In this document: piece by piece, positions 22,240 through 32,539 of the stretch
Layout: every line of letters begins with the position of its first letter
Numbering within the stretch: position 1 is the stretch's first letter
Origin: Paroedura picta
Taxonomy: Eukaryota; Chordata; Lepidosauria; Squamata; Gekkonidae
Direction: 5' to 3'
Length of the DNA: 64,000 bases
NCBI RefSeq assembly: GCF_049243985.1
Contig: NC_135377.1
Coordinates: forward strand, 68,210,145 to 68,274,144
The notes under the pieces: model-generated
Told to the model about the DNA's origin: nothing
Database searches by the model: none
Seen by the model: only the letters and a program-made list of their open reading frames with translations
Program-made: the position numbers and the translations under genes

Positions 22240-23206
22240 TAGACTGTCTCTGATGTATCCTTTTCCATCTTTAGACAACCTCGGAGCCTGTAATGTTGCA
22301 ACCGGTGCATCAACCAGGGATACCTGCAAAAGACTCCTCAGCATAGTATGATAATACATAGAGTTTTAAAATGAAGCCTGTGAACTGCCTGTAAACCATA
22401 GGCATCTCCCATCCTACCTTTCATCTGCTTCTCAAAAAAACTCAGGAGAGGGGGGAAAAACCTTCTGATTTGAGCTAACTCGGGAAGGAATTCTTTATTT
22501 CCCTTGGGTCTACATTTGGTTTCTGAAACTGCCACCTGAGCTACCACTGGAGAATCATAGGGCCTTGAAAGTTAAGACCAGAACTTTGAAACGGGGTATT
22601 AAAAAAACCACTCTTCTCCTTCTTCTCCAGGACTGGCTTGATAGTGTATCCAGGAAAGTTAAGAGCTTTCTGTTGGAGACAGCCATATCCTTTGATTTAA
22701 GGCAAAGATCCACTCTGAACAGAGATCCTCTGATTCCAACCTAACAGATGTTTACTCGGAATCAAACTAATTGAAACAAATATTACTTCCTTCTGAGTAA
22801 ATGTGTTTAGGAGCAAGCGTAAAAATCTCACTACTACTTATGCTTAATAAACCTTTGCCACTACTAGTCTGCCTGACTCTAGTGGGTAACGCAGCTTTAC
22901 TGTACACTTCAAATACTAATGATGCATTAAGGGAACGTGGCAAGCAGCCAACACCGCTAAAAAGTCCAGATTTGATCAGGGAATCTAAAAATATTTTTGA
23001 CAGTTACCCACATGACTGGTAATATTCTTTCCCTAATGTTGCTTGCACATACAGAGGTCACTGTCTGGCCTCATTGTGCAGCGGAGTAGAACTCTTGACA
23101 GTAAAACTACAGAATTGGGCAGGGGGGAGGGGACCAACATTTTATACTATGAAGATGCAAACAGTCCAAGGATTTCAATTTTAATTACTTTGTTACCCAA
23201 AGCAGC

Positions 23207-23241
<35 letters not shown>

Positions 23242-24640
23242 ACATATTTTGAAAGGTAGGAGTCTAATTTTCAATAACGCCTTTGGAATACACCAAGTTC
23301 AAGTCACCTTTGCAAATCTTTTCTTTTTCTGTTATTATATTTATGTTCAACTACCCAACTTGTATCTAATAATGATTTTTACTTCTATAAGTAACCTCAG
23401 AGAGAATAGATATAAGGAGGGGCACAAGAACCACCAGTACTACTTTCTGTTTCCTGTTCTACTTTCTATTGTTCCAACCTGGGCTTTTGGGGTTTTTTTG
23501 TTTTTGTTTTTTTGCTAGGGGTGGGGGACATTAAAGTTTATATATCTCCCCACAGGAGGTTGAAGAAGGAGAAACAAGGTTCTATTTAGAATTACTAATA
23601 GAATTACAATAGAATTACTAATTTGTTCATCATCCTCCCTAGCGTTGTCTTGAACTCTGTGATGATAATATTTATCTGTTTTAAAAAGTTTCACTTACTT
23701 AACTTTCTTGTTTAGAAGGAATCCTGCTTGGGGGGGGGGGGTAGGGGGCATAAGTCATGTGATAGTATCCCAGCATTCTTCATAGCATTTTCCCATCATT
23801 CCTTACACTGTCACAAAGTGCAGAGCGTTATTATAGAGAAAGAAAACTGATGTTTTTTAGAAAGAGAAATTAAATAAGAACACTTTTTTTCCTTTTGTTG
23901 GGGGGTATGATGCTGTTTAAAGGCACAGGAATAGGGCCAGGGAAAGCAACCCTTAATGTCAGATGCTGCAAACAAAAAAAAAACCCTTTTTATTAAAAGG
24001 AGAGGTAAAAAGTTACCCATTTAATTTCTTTGTAACAGGCTAATATATTAAAGAAATAGGAGCAGGGAACAAGAAAGGGTGGCAAGTTAAGGGGGCTTCC
24101 TACTGTCCCTGCTTTTTCTCACTTCCTTTTTCACAGAAACCAGAAACATCGATTGCAAGGTGTTATGGTTTGAAAAACGGAAGTGACGGCAAGAAGAGAC
24201 ACGCTATTTTTAAAAGGGTGTGAAACTATATGCTATATGTAAATCGGAAAAAGTAAAGGAAAATAATTATGGCAATTGAAAAAGCCCAAGAAAACAGAAA
24301 ATGCCCTTCAGGATTAATGTCTCCCTCAAACACAGATATATCAACTAATTCCTTAGATCCATGACCCTTTGTTTTTAACTAAGTTAATGCTTCTAGAAAT
24401 TCAGGTTTGTTGCATTTTCCCACAAACTCTCCTCAAAGGCAGATGGAAACGTGCAAAAGGTCACCTAAATCAATACAAACAAAAATGTTTCATAGAAGAA
24501 AGACTACATCAGGCATGTAAAAAGATTTTTTTTTCTCCCTGCAGCGAGAGAAGAATTTAACAGCACTCATATTCAGACCTCTTGGGGGAAAGCTATTAAA
24601 TTTCCCTCAACACTGACCATTCTTCTTGCCTGTATTACAA
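22240..24640. other. Unassigned intronic sequence
   Basis: No gene or well-defined element seen. It includes a (TG)n tract at 23210-23240 and a G-run at about 23731-23740. Confidence 0.4.
23210..23240. repeat. (TG)n microsatellite
   Basis: An uninterrupted TG dinucleotide tract of about 15 units. Confidence 0.95.
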
Positions 24641-24644
24641 ATCT

Positions 24645-24990
24645 GTAAAGAGACTGATATTAGAGAGGTCCTTCCTTGTTTATTTACTTCACCTAGACTC
24701 CGCTTTTCTCCACCATGGGGACTCTGGGCGACCCCTCTCATCTGTTTTATCCTCACAATAACCCTGTGAGGTGGGATAGGCTGAGAGACTGCGACTGGCC
24801 CAAGGGCACTCAACAAGCCCCCACGGCATGAGGAGGGATTCAAACACAGATCTCCCAGATACCATTCCAACAACCTTAATCTTTATTATTATTCAGCTTG
24901 TATCATACACCTATCCATCAACGGGCTCAGGGCAGTTCTCAACAGTAAGGTAAAACAATCAATAAAACAATTATTAAAACAGAATAAAAT
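24645..24990 (-). repeat. MIR-like SINE and L2-type tail (reverse)
   Basis: About 24645-24880 reads in reverse as a MIR/CORE-SINE: 'CCTCACAATAACCCTGTGAGGTGGGATAGGCTGAGAGACTGCGACTGGCCCAAGGGCACTCA', then a decayed tRNA-like head. About 24885-24990 ('CGGGCTCAGGGCAGTTCTCAACAGTAAGG') is an L2-type 3' end in reverse. Confidence 0.65.
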
Positions 24991-25360
24991 ACTAATGACG
25001 GTGCATTGGTATGACCTTAAAACAGTCACCATAGAATGTGAATAATATCCTTTATTTAAAAATTAAAGAAAATGATTGGATTGTGTATTCTAAACGTGCA
25101 CTATGGTAGGTACAGAACTGGGCCAAATTCATATGTGTCTTTTTATGTATTTCTCAACCCGTCTCTCAAAATCGGTGTGCTCGTGTGTGAAGCTTAAGTT
25201 TCGCTTCATCAATGGCCATACAGGGAGCTTTTATTTATGCATTCCAGTCTTCCTGTGTTTTACAATACATGTGTCAATTTGGGCCTTAGAATAAGAACCA
25301 GAGAAGATAACAGAGTGCAGGTTTCATTTCAGCCACAGGACTCACTGGGTGACCCTAAGC

Positions 25361-25696
25361 CAGCCTTTCTCAACATTTTTACCATTGAGAAACCCCTGAA
25401 ACATTCCTCAGGCTCTGAGAAACCCCAGAAGGGGCATGACTATGCAGAACATAGTTGGGAAGCATAAATGTGTACCTGCCCACCTGGGGCCCCTCCCTTT
25501 CCCACCCTCTCCAGGCCCATCATTGGACATTTTGAGGGAGGGCAAACAGGACAACATGACCATATATGGTCATCAATAACTATTTAACACATTTTTAAAA
25601 TATATTAAAAATAATTAATCCCCACTCATTCAAGAAACCCTTCCAGGGTCGTCAAGAAACACCACGGTTTCACGAAACCCTGGTTGGGAAAGTCTA
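25361..25696 (+). mobile_element. Non-autonomous hAT, 'CAGCCTTTCTCAAC' family, intact ends
   Basis: The left TIR is CAGCCTTTCTCAAC and the right TIR GTTGGGAAAGTCTA. An exact 8-bp duplication CCCTAAGC lies at 25353-25360 and 25697-25704. It is the cleanest copy of this family in the window, 336 bp long, with no coding capacity. Confidence 0.92.
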
Positions 25697-26209
25697 CCCT
25701 AAGCTGTTCACTTTCCCTCAGGCTAACCTCTTTGACGTGAAGGTAAAATGTGCAAAAGTCTGGACTTCTTAAACCAACTCAAGTGTGCTGTGGCTACAAA
25801 AGAATCAACTCAGAACAAGGGACAGACTTGGAAGAAACTTTGGGTGTGTCTGGAATAGAATGGAATTTCCCCCCCTTAAAAAAAAAAAAAAAAAGGCCTG
25901 CCCATGGCTATTTTCCATGAAATACAATATCCAAGACCTAAGGAGGAAACAGATACCAGCATCTCCAGGTGGACAGTACTATTTGCAAGGTGACTGCCGG
26001 TATATTGTCAATGGATATAATTCCAGAAATAAAACATTTGTAAAAATATAATGACGTATGAGTTGATATTACAAAACGGCTATATTACTAGTTCGGGCCA
26101 GATGAATGATTCTTGGTCAATTTCTGGTACCATTTCTTTTGGAAGTTCATCAGGACATAGGCCGGATCCTTTTTCAAATGCCTGGAACCAGGAGTTGAAT
26201 AGTGTATTT

Positions 26210-26561
26210 CAGTGGTTCCTCATGTTGTGGTGACCCCCAACCATAGAATTATGCAAGTGCTCTTTCACAGAAATTAAACCGAAACTGACCGATGGCGTGA
26301 AGATCCATTGTCCACGATTGCATATAAATTGTTTTTTTTTTCCCCTGGGGTTTCTCAGTTCAGTTCTGCCTCTTGTCCCACCATGCTGATCTTGCTCTTT
26401 TCCGCTGCTCCAGACCGCCGAATGTTCAATTTCGATCTACCTTGCAAGGCTGTTGTGTGGATAGTGCCCCCCCTGGCCAAGCCACTTGCCCTGCCGCGAT
26501 CCCTGTGAGAGGGTTGTTCGACCCCAAAAGAGGTCTTTGACCCCCAGGTTGAGAACCACTG
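26210..26561 (+). mobile_element. SPIN-like non-autonomous hAT element
   Basis: The left end is CAGTGGTTCCTCATGTTGTG followed by 'GTGACCCCCAACCATAGAATTAT'. The right end 'TGTGAGAGGGTTGTTCGACC' leads to 'GGTTGAGAACCACTG'. An exact 8-bp duplication GTGTATTT lies at 26202-26209 and 26562-26569. These terminal blocks match, as I remember them, the SPIN hAT family known for horizontal transfer among tetrapods. The middle of the 352-bp element does not look like the usual SPIN deletion derivative. Confidence 0.85.
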
Positions 26562-26789
26562 GTGTATTTGAACATATGCAGACGCGCCTTCCCTTCCACC
26601 CTAAATGACTGCAAACTGCACATCTTAAGCATGGAGGAAAAGGTTTTTCGGGTACACAGGATGCTTTTGACTACACTGCAAACCATGACATCTTAAACAG
26701 AAACCTAACCAAACTCCAAAGAATAGTAGAGCTTTAGGGCTGATTCTCCGAACACATAATTGAATCTCAGGGGCTTAATCTGGGCCTGG

Positions 26790-26980
26790 GGCACACTGCA
26801 TCCTTACCCAGAATCAGACCATTGGCCCCTACAAGTAGGCGCTGTTTACTCTGACTGACAGAAGCTCTCCCAGGATCCCGGACCGAAGTTTATCACATCA
26901 CCTCCTACCTCCTCCTTTTATCCGGGCCCCCTGGGAATTGAACCTGGGCCTTCCTATATGCTGAACCGATACTCTGACCG
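26790..26980 (-). repeat. tRNA-type SINE (reverse)
   Basis: 'GAATCAGACCATTGGCCCCTACAAGTAG' through 'GAATTGAACCTGGGCCTTCCTATATGCTGAACCGATACTCTGACC' is the reptile SINE whose head, in reverse, carries a decayed B-box and A-box. It is the same type as the remnant at 8180-8270. Confidence 0.6.
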
Positions 26981-27342
26981 ACCAAAATGGAGAAGGCTTT
27001 GCTCCTCTAGGTCTCACTGACAGTCGTGCACACACAGAGCCAGACAGCAATGGCTTGAGCAGTAATCCTGAGAACGGCGGATGTGCCAGTCCATCTTGGT
27101 CTTCCAATGAGTAACCAGGGAGCAGCCCATTCACAAGCAGCGATCCTAAACACAGAGCACTTCCGAGAATGACGCCCTCCCGATGAGTAACCAAGGAGTA
27201 GACCACCGGTCAGGGGGAAATGCCTGGAAGATGCTGCCGACCAGTCGGCACCTGGCACCTTCCCTCGGAAAGAGGCGTCCCCTCCCCACCGCGCGCCTTC
27301 GCGGTCCCCGTCCCCGTCCCCGCCGGCCGGGCGGCCACTCAC

Positions 27343-27595
27343 CCAGCGTCTTGACGGCGATCTGCTTGGTGAGGGGCGGCGGCAGGTTGATGCAGACGAG
27401 GTCCACGTCCTGGTGGAGCAGCACCTCGTCGATGCGGCTGGTGTAGAAGGGGACGCTCATCTCCTTGGCCAGCTCCTCCGCCTCCTCGGGCGTGCGCCCC
27501 CACAGCGCCTTGACGGCGAAGCCCTCGTCCTTCAGCAGCGGGATGATGACCCGCGCCGTCAGGCTGGTGCCGAACACACCCACCCCGGGCAGCAT
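27343..27595 (-). CDS. GFOD1: GFOD1, first coding exon
   Basis: Glucose-fructose oxidoreductase domain-containing protein 1, a vertebrate member of the Gfo/Idh/MocA family whose substrate is not settled. This exon encodes residues 1-84 plus one base. That is the start of the N-terminal Rossmann fold, with the dinucleotide-binding motif GVGVFG (G-x-G-x-x-G) at residues 4-9, and later the strand region '[20 protein letters not shown]'. The protein start is [11 protein letters not shown], as in other vertebrates, with a G at -3 of the ATG (27595-27593). The exon ends ...ACGCTGG followed by the donor GTGAGT (27342-27337). Identity to human GFOD1, from memory, is near complete, differing at a couple of residues (P for Q after 'GRT'; K for R in 'LTKQ'). 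The rest of the protein (about 390 residues in full) lies beyond the left edge. It sits inside a CpG-rich block. I am very sure of the identity. Confidence 0.97.
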
Positions 27596-27696
27596 GGCTG
27601 CGGAGACGGCGACGGCGGCGGGACCCCGGGCTCCTCCTGCTGTTGCTGCCGCTGCTGCTGCTTCCTCCTCCTCGCCTGCCTGCCTGCCCCGGCGGT

Positions 27697-27891
27697 TCAC
27701 GCGGAGCCGTCAGCAGAGCACTGCGGGCTGCTTGCGACGCCGGAGGCGGCCGGACCCGGCTGAGGGGGGCTGCGGCGGTGGCGGCGCCGGGCGAGCGGCT
27801 CCCGATCCCTGCAGCAGCAGCAGCAGGAGCCGCCGCCGCGCCGGTCCCCCCGCCTCAGCAGCACTGCCGTCGCCTCGCCGGCTGCCTCCAT
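27697..27891 (-). other. Upstream ORF in the GFOD1 leader
   Basis: A 64-codon frame starts at an ATG (27891-27889) in the context GGCCATGG, with G at both -3 and +4, and stops at TGA (27699-27697). That is about 100 bases upstream of the GFOD1 ATG and in a different frame. The peptide is Arg/Ala/Cys-rich, with a run of five Cys from a CAG/GCA-type repeat, and shows no known domain. Whether it is in the mRNA depends on the start of transcription. If so, it would be expected to reduce GFOD1 initiation. Confidence 0.45.
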
Positions 27892-28739
27892 GGCCGGGTC
27901 ATCCCATGCACACGTGCACCCGCGCGCGTGCACTCCCGCAGGTTCTTCCTGCTCCGCCCGCAAGCCCGCTTCCCCCGGGCTGTCACTCCGCGCCCGCGCC
28001 ACTTGTTGGCTCTCCCGCCGGGGACCTGGTGCGGGCGGCTGGCTGGCTGGCTGGCTTTAATGCCGCTCTGCCATGTTCAGCGGCGCCCCGGAGCCTGGCG
28101 CGGGAAGGAGGGGTTTGGGCTGCCCGCTCCTTCCCTCCCCGCCCCGCCGCGCCGCCCTCTTTCGCTCCCCGCCCGCCATTGGCCGCCCAGCCGCGGCCTC
28201 TGCTGCGCGCTCGGCCTCCCTTCGCTGGCGGGGAGCGCCGCAGAGCCGCGAGACGGAGGTGCCTCTCCGGCCTGCCTGCCTGCGAGCCTGCGGGAAGGGC
28301 GGGGGCGAGGGCAAAAGGCCGGCGTTGCAATGCAGCCTCCGCGGGCGAAGAGAGCGGCCCGGCTGCCCGGCAAGGCGTAGCCGTCGAGCCGCCGCCTCTC
28401 CAGGCAGGAGGCGTTCCGCGGTGGCTGCTGGCCGCGGCCCAGCTCTGCGGCGCTGCTTGCAGGACGGCTCCCGTCCAAATACGAGCCACGACCGGACCCT
28501 GCTTCGCTTCCCAGAGCGGAGGAAGCTGAGCTGCTCCGGCCGGGGGCTGCGGGGGATTGCGCTGGGGGAGCTCCTGCCCCCCCCCCCAGAACACATCGTG
28601 GAAATGCCCTTTGTATCATGCTTGCACATTCTGTATTACTTACTCGTGTATTATTTCTGGTTTTATTCTCCTCTCAAACCAGTGTTTGGAAAACCAGTGA
28701 AGTACCATTCTCCCAAGCCATCAGAAGTGAGGTGGGCCA

Positions 28740-29090
28740 GGGCCTGCCTTTCTCTCGAAAGGTTAGCGCAGCGGTCTGTTAACTGGAAACTTGGTTTGAT
28801 TCTCTACTCTTCTTCATGCAGCCAGCTGGGTGACCTTGGGCTAGTCCCAGTTCTCAGGGCTCTCTAAGCCCCTCTTCTGTTGTTGGGAGAGGAAAGGAAG
28901 ATGATTGTAAGCTGCTTTGAGACACATAAGGCCTGCTGGGTGACCTTGGGCCTGCATCTATTCTCTCAGAGCTCTCAGCCCCATCTTCCTCAAAGGGGTC
29001 TGTTGTGGGGAGAGGAAGGGAAAGTGATTGTAAGCAGCTTTGAGTCTCCTTCCAGTAGTAAAAAGCAGGGTACAAAAAATCTGCTTGCTC
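28740..29090 (+). repeat. CORE-SINE with a duplicated 3' part
   Basis: The head at about 28760 ('AGGTTAGCGCAGCGGTCTGTTAAC'), core 'CAGCTGGGTGACCTTGGGC' and 3' segment run to about 28922. A second core-plus-tail ('GCTGGGTGACCTTGGGCCTGC' to 'AAAAGCAGGGTACAAAAAAT') follows directly. Confidence 0.75.
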
Positions 29091-29339
29091 ACTCTTTCAC
29101 ATATAAACTGTGGGACACTTTTGCCGGCTGAATCTGTCTGCCGCCTTCCCTTCTGCTACAATTCAATTACTTTTCTGTTCCAAATGTTTGGGAAATCGCA
29201 GACCTATTGCACTGTGAATCCAACATTTCAATCTTGTGCTGAAATCCTTCTGAAGTTTTTTTTTAAAATAATTTCTTATGTTTTCTGTGCTGATACTTAA
29301 GGATTTGTTGGTTTTCTTTACACTTTACTAGATGACTTG

Positions 29340-29688
29340 AATGGAACAGAAAGTGTAACAGAATGTCAGTTCTGTAGGGCCTGCAAAAACAGCTCTTCTG
29401 CCGGACTTTCAACTCAGATCTGCAACAGGGGCCTTCCTCAACCCGGCCCCTTATCAAGCAGTTCTGATGCTCCACACACCCCAACCTAATGCTGCTCTGA
29501 TCTACTGCAATCTATTACCCAGTGTGCAAGGTCCCCAGACCTTGCTGTTTGACTGTTCATGATCATTATGCCTCTCTTCATATTGTTATAAAGGTTTTAA
29601 ATGTACTTTGTTCTATTTTTCCATGTATACCACCCCAAGATGTGTAGAAATGAATGAATGAATGAATGAATGAATGAATGAATGAATC
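29340..29688 (+). mobile_element. L2-like LINE 3' end with (AATG)n
   Basis: 'GTAGGGCCTGCAAAAACAGCTCTTCTGCCGGACTTTCAACTC' is the nucleotide remnant of the ORF2 tail (A-C-K-T-E-L-F). The 3' end 'CATGTATACCACCCCAAGATGTGTAGAAATG' runs into about ten AATG units at 29648-29688. Confidence 0.7.
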
Positions 29689-29834
29689 TAGCCATTGGGC
29701 TCTCAAAGTGAATATATCACTAAACCAAAGCCACACCTCTGGTGCCTGCTGCACTTAATATTTAATGATCTAAGAAAGCAGGCTATGAACATTGTAAATA
29801 AGTTCCAATATGAACATCATCACCAGTGAACTAG

Positions 29835-30060
29835 CTTGGTATAGAGGTTAAGAGCAGTGGCCTCTAATATGAAGAACCAGGTGTAATTGTCCACTCTTCC
29901 ACATGGAACCAGCGGGGTGACCTTGGGCCATCAGTTTTCTCAGAGCTCTCTCAGCCTCACCTCACAGAGTGTGTGTTGTGGAAAGAGGAAGGGTAGGCGG
30001 TTGTAAGCCCTTTTGAGACTCCTTTAGGCAGTAAAAAGTAGAGTACAAAAAGGCTCATCT
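29835..30060 (+). repeat. CORE-SINE, full length
   Basis: Head 'CTAGCTTGGTATAGAGGTTAAGAGCAGTGGCC', core 'CAGCGGGGTGACCTTGGGC', 3' segment 'GAAAGAGGAAGGGTAGGCGGTTGTAAGCC' and end 'AAAAAGTAGAGTACAAAAAGG'. Confidence 0.8.
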
Positions 30061-30252
30061 TTTCTAAGTCAGGACTCTACATTCTCTTCCCCTACCTCTC
30101 AACCCACTGCCTTTCTTCTGTCACGCACCTCAACTCTTTCATTTTTCAAGCTCTTAACACCTTGCCCACGCACACAACTCCTCCTGTCCCTGGGGCCATG
30201 TTGTTTTCTTTGTCACTACCAAGGTAAAAGATGGAAACTGTACTTTCCGGAT

Positions 30253-30529
30253 AAAGGTAAAGGTATCCCCTGTGCAAGCACTGGTCTGACCCTTGGGGTG
30301 ACGCCCTCCAACGTTTTCATGGCAGACTCAATATGGGGCGGTTTGCCAGTGCCTTCCCCAGTCATTACCGTTTACCCCCCAGCAAGCTGGGTACTCATTT
30401 TACCGACCTCGGAAGGATGGAAGGCTGAGTCAACCTTGAGCCGACTGCTGGGATTGAACTCCCAGCCTCATGGCCAGAGCTTTCAGGCTGCATGTCTGCT
30501 GCCTTACCACTCTGCGCCACAAGAGGCTC
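30253..30529 (-). repeat. Sauria-type SINE, full length
   Basis: Minus-strand copy. The tRNA-like head ('GAGCCTCTTGTGGCGCAGAG', then an A-box-like and a 'GTTCAATCCCAGC' B-box) is at the right end. The Bov-B-like tail ('GACTGGGGAAGGCACTGGCAAACC'..., 'GGGTCAGACC', 'GGGGATACCTTTACCTTTA') is at the left end. Confidence 0.88.
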
Positions 30530-30739
30530 TTATTTTCAGGATAGTGGCTGCCAATTGATCAGGCTTCTGTTGCTGGTAATTTCCACCTCAGACTAGAGTA
30601 TTTCTGAAACATTCCCTAATGTTCCAGCTCAGCCACCGGTGGATAAAACTGGTGGACGAGTCGACATGGTAATCCTCCAGGACCATCTGAAGGACCATCT
30701 TGTACCATCTGCTCCTGCCTGCCTGACAATTAAAATCAC

Positions 30740-31010
30740 AGAAAGAATTGGGCACACAGGCCCTTTTTGGTGTTCACCCCACAATTAGGAAACAACTTCC
30801 CCAGGGAGGCAGCTGAAAACAGTTTGATTGAAGGCCATTTATTTAGCACTGCTCTTGATTAAATTAGTTTTTATTTATTTGCAGTCCTAATTGAGATTTT
30901 AAACTCTGGCCTTTTTAATTTTTTTAAAATAAACATTGTTTTATTTACAGTGTAAGCCACCTTGAGTCCTGCAAGACAGAAAGACAGTAATAAATGTTTT
31001 GAATACATAA
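30740..31010 (+). mobile_element. L2-like LINE 3' end
   Basis: 'GGCACACAGGCCCTTTTTGGTGTTCACCCCACAATTAGGAAACAACTTCCCCAGGGAGGCAGCTGAAAACAG' is the ORF2-tail region. A 3' end 'TAAGCCACCTTGAGTCCTGC...AATAAATG' follows. Confidence 0.65.
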
Positions 31011-31137
31011 ATACAGATAATTGTTAATTGCAGTGATGTTTATTGTTGTTCTTACTGTTATATTCTTTGAAAAAGTTTCCTTTTTTTTCTTGCTTCTTAT
31101 GTGATATATACCATGACCACAGCTAGGACCCTCAATG

Positions 31138-31410
31138 AAGAAGAGTTGGTTTTTATACCCCACTTTTCACTGCCCAAAGGAGTCTCAAAGCAACTTACAA
31201 TTGCATTCCCTTCCTCATCATACAACAGACACCCTGTGAGGGAAGTGAGGCTGAGAAAGCCATGACGTTACTGCTCTATGAAAGCAGCACTATCAGGGCT
31301 GTGATGAGCCCAAGGTCACCCAGCTGGCTGCATGTGGAGGAGTGGGGAATCAAACCTGGTTCACCAGATTAAAAGCCGCTGTTCCTAATCACTATTCTAC
31401 TCTGGCTCAA
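31138..31410 (-). repeat. CORE-SINE, full length
   Basis: Minus-strand copy with a GAAGAAG tail at the left, the 3' block ('GGTTTTTATACCCCACTTTTC'), core (complement of 'CAGCTGGGTGACCTTGGGC') and a head ending 'GAGCCAGAGTAG'. Confidence 0.85.
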
Positions 31411-31646
31411 TATTGCTGTTGTTGGAGGGGGAAGGAGTTAGCAATAATTTGCATGTGTCTTTACAGTTCAGCCATCGTCAGCACAAGATAACTACATGTA
31501 TAAAACGAAACACCAATAGCTGAGAGCAATAACATTGAAACACAGAAAAATAGCTCCCTGTTGTAAGTGGAAATCATTAACTATGAAATTATAAATCTGA
31601 AGATATGTACCAAGCCTACTGAAATAGTGAGCTACATGCCATAAAG

Positions 31647-31782
31647 CAGAGGTAGTCAAAGTGTGGCCCTCTAGATGTCCATGGACTACAATTCCCATGA
31701 GCCCCTGCCAGTGTTTGCTGGCAGGGTCTCATGGGAATTGTAGTCCCTGGACATCTGGAGGGCCACAGTTTGACTACCCCTG
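31647..31782. mobile_element. Foldback non-autonomous hAT element, copy 6
   Basis: The ends are CAGAGGTA and TACCCCTG. Flanks CCATAAAG (31639-31646) and CCATAATG (31783-31790) match at 7 of 8. The arms are strongly complementary. Confidence 0.9.
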
Positions 31783-31839
31783 CCATAATGTGTCATCTGA
31801 GAAGAATAGACTGTTAGTAGAATCGTCATGTCCTGGCTG

Positions 31840-32015
31840 AGAAATTCCTGGACATTTGGGAGGGAGAGGAGAGAAGGGGAGGGAAGAGACCTCAGTAGGG
31901 TATAATATAGAGACCAATCCCTAAAGCAGCCAGGTTCTTAGGTTCTCTGTAGTCTGGAGACCAATTGTAAGTCCAGGAAATTCCAGGCCCCACCTGGAGG
32001 TTGGCATCTCTAGTC
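31840..32015 (+). mobile_element. Copy of a 'GTTGGCAAC' terminal-repeat element
   Basis: 'AAATTCCTGGACATTTGGGAGG', 'GACCTCAGTAGGGTATAAT' and 'CCACCTGGAGGTTGGCATCTC' follow the family order seen near 42.0 kb. Confidence 0.6.
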
Positions 32016-32104
32016 AGTATGCAAACATTTATATGCTGGGTATAGTCAGGTGAATAATCTAGAAAGGTCACTATGGAAAGGAGAATGGAGGATTATCTTC
32101 ATAA

Positions 32105-32535
32105 GGAGTCAGCTTGGTATAGTGGATAGTGGGCTTGCTACAGCACTGATAAAGCTGTCCTGACCAAGCAGTAATATCAGGGCTCTCTCAGCCTCACCCA
32201 CCTCACAAGGTTTCTGTTGTGGGGAGAGGAGAGGAAGGGAAGGCGACTGTAAGCCACTTTGGGGCTCCTGGTAGAGAAAAGTGGCATATAAGAACCAACT
32301 TCTTCAGGCTCTCTCACCTACCTCACAGGGTGTCTGTTGTGTGGAGAGGAAAGGGAAGGTGATTGGAAGCCGCTTTGAGACTCTTAGTAGAGAAAGTAGC
32401 ATATAAGAAAGAACCAACTCCTCTCTCAGCCTCACCTACTGTCTGTTGTGGGGAGAGGAAAAGGAAGGCAATTGTAAGCTGCTTTGAGACTCCTTTGGGT
32501 AGAGAAAAGTGGCATATAAGAACCAACTCTTCATA
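32105..32535 (+). repeat. CORE-SINE with three tandem 3' segments
   Basis: A head piece ('GTCAGCTTGGTATAGTGGATAGTG') is followed by three successive 3' segments, at about 32175-32300, 32305-32415 and 32425-32535. Each has 'TGTCTGTTGT', a GGGAGAGGAAA-type block and an 'AAAGTGGCATATAAGAACC'-type end. Confidence 0.8.
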
Positions 32536-32539
32536 ATGA

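Larger units (their letters stand above)
1..27342 (-). other. GFOD1: Inferred GFOD1 intron 1 (partial)
   Basis: Everything left of the GFOD1 exon 1 splice donor should be intron 1. In known GFOD1 genes the remaining coding sequence is in a distant second coding exon, and none of it is visible here. The stretch shows no host exon that I recognise. It carries the repeats listed separately. The intron assignment is inferred from the donor site and gene structure, not seen directly. Confidence 0.75.
27230..28580 (-). promoter_or_regulatory. GFOD1: GFOD1 CpG island and promoter
   Basis: About 1.3 kb of very GC- and CpG-rich DNA around exon 1 ends abruptly at about 28580 in a C-run. On the gene's strand a CCAAT box (28182-28178) is followed within 20 bp by a GC box (GGGCGGGG) and then a second GGGCGG. 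That places a likely transcription start around 28000-28150. A triplet-rich stretch (GCA/GCC repeats) lies at about 27640-27850. The long open frames on both strands here are a by-product of GC content. Confidence 0.75.

Noticed and set aside
27593-27700. In-frame N-terminal extension of GFOD1
   Set aside because: The frame stays open for 35 codons upstream, but the extension would have to start at GTG, is Ala-rich CpG-island sequence, and the known protein starts at MLPGVGVFG.
27465-28529. A 354-codon open frame on the plus strand over the GFOD1 promoter
   Set aside because: It lies opposite GFOD1 exon 1 and a CpG island, is extremely Ala/Pro/Arg-rich, and several other long frames cover the same bases. 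Open frames are expected in such GC-rich DNA.
28057-28629. Overlapping minus-strand frames of 180-203 codons
   Set aside because: GC-island shadows in three frames at once, with no domain and no splice logic.
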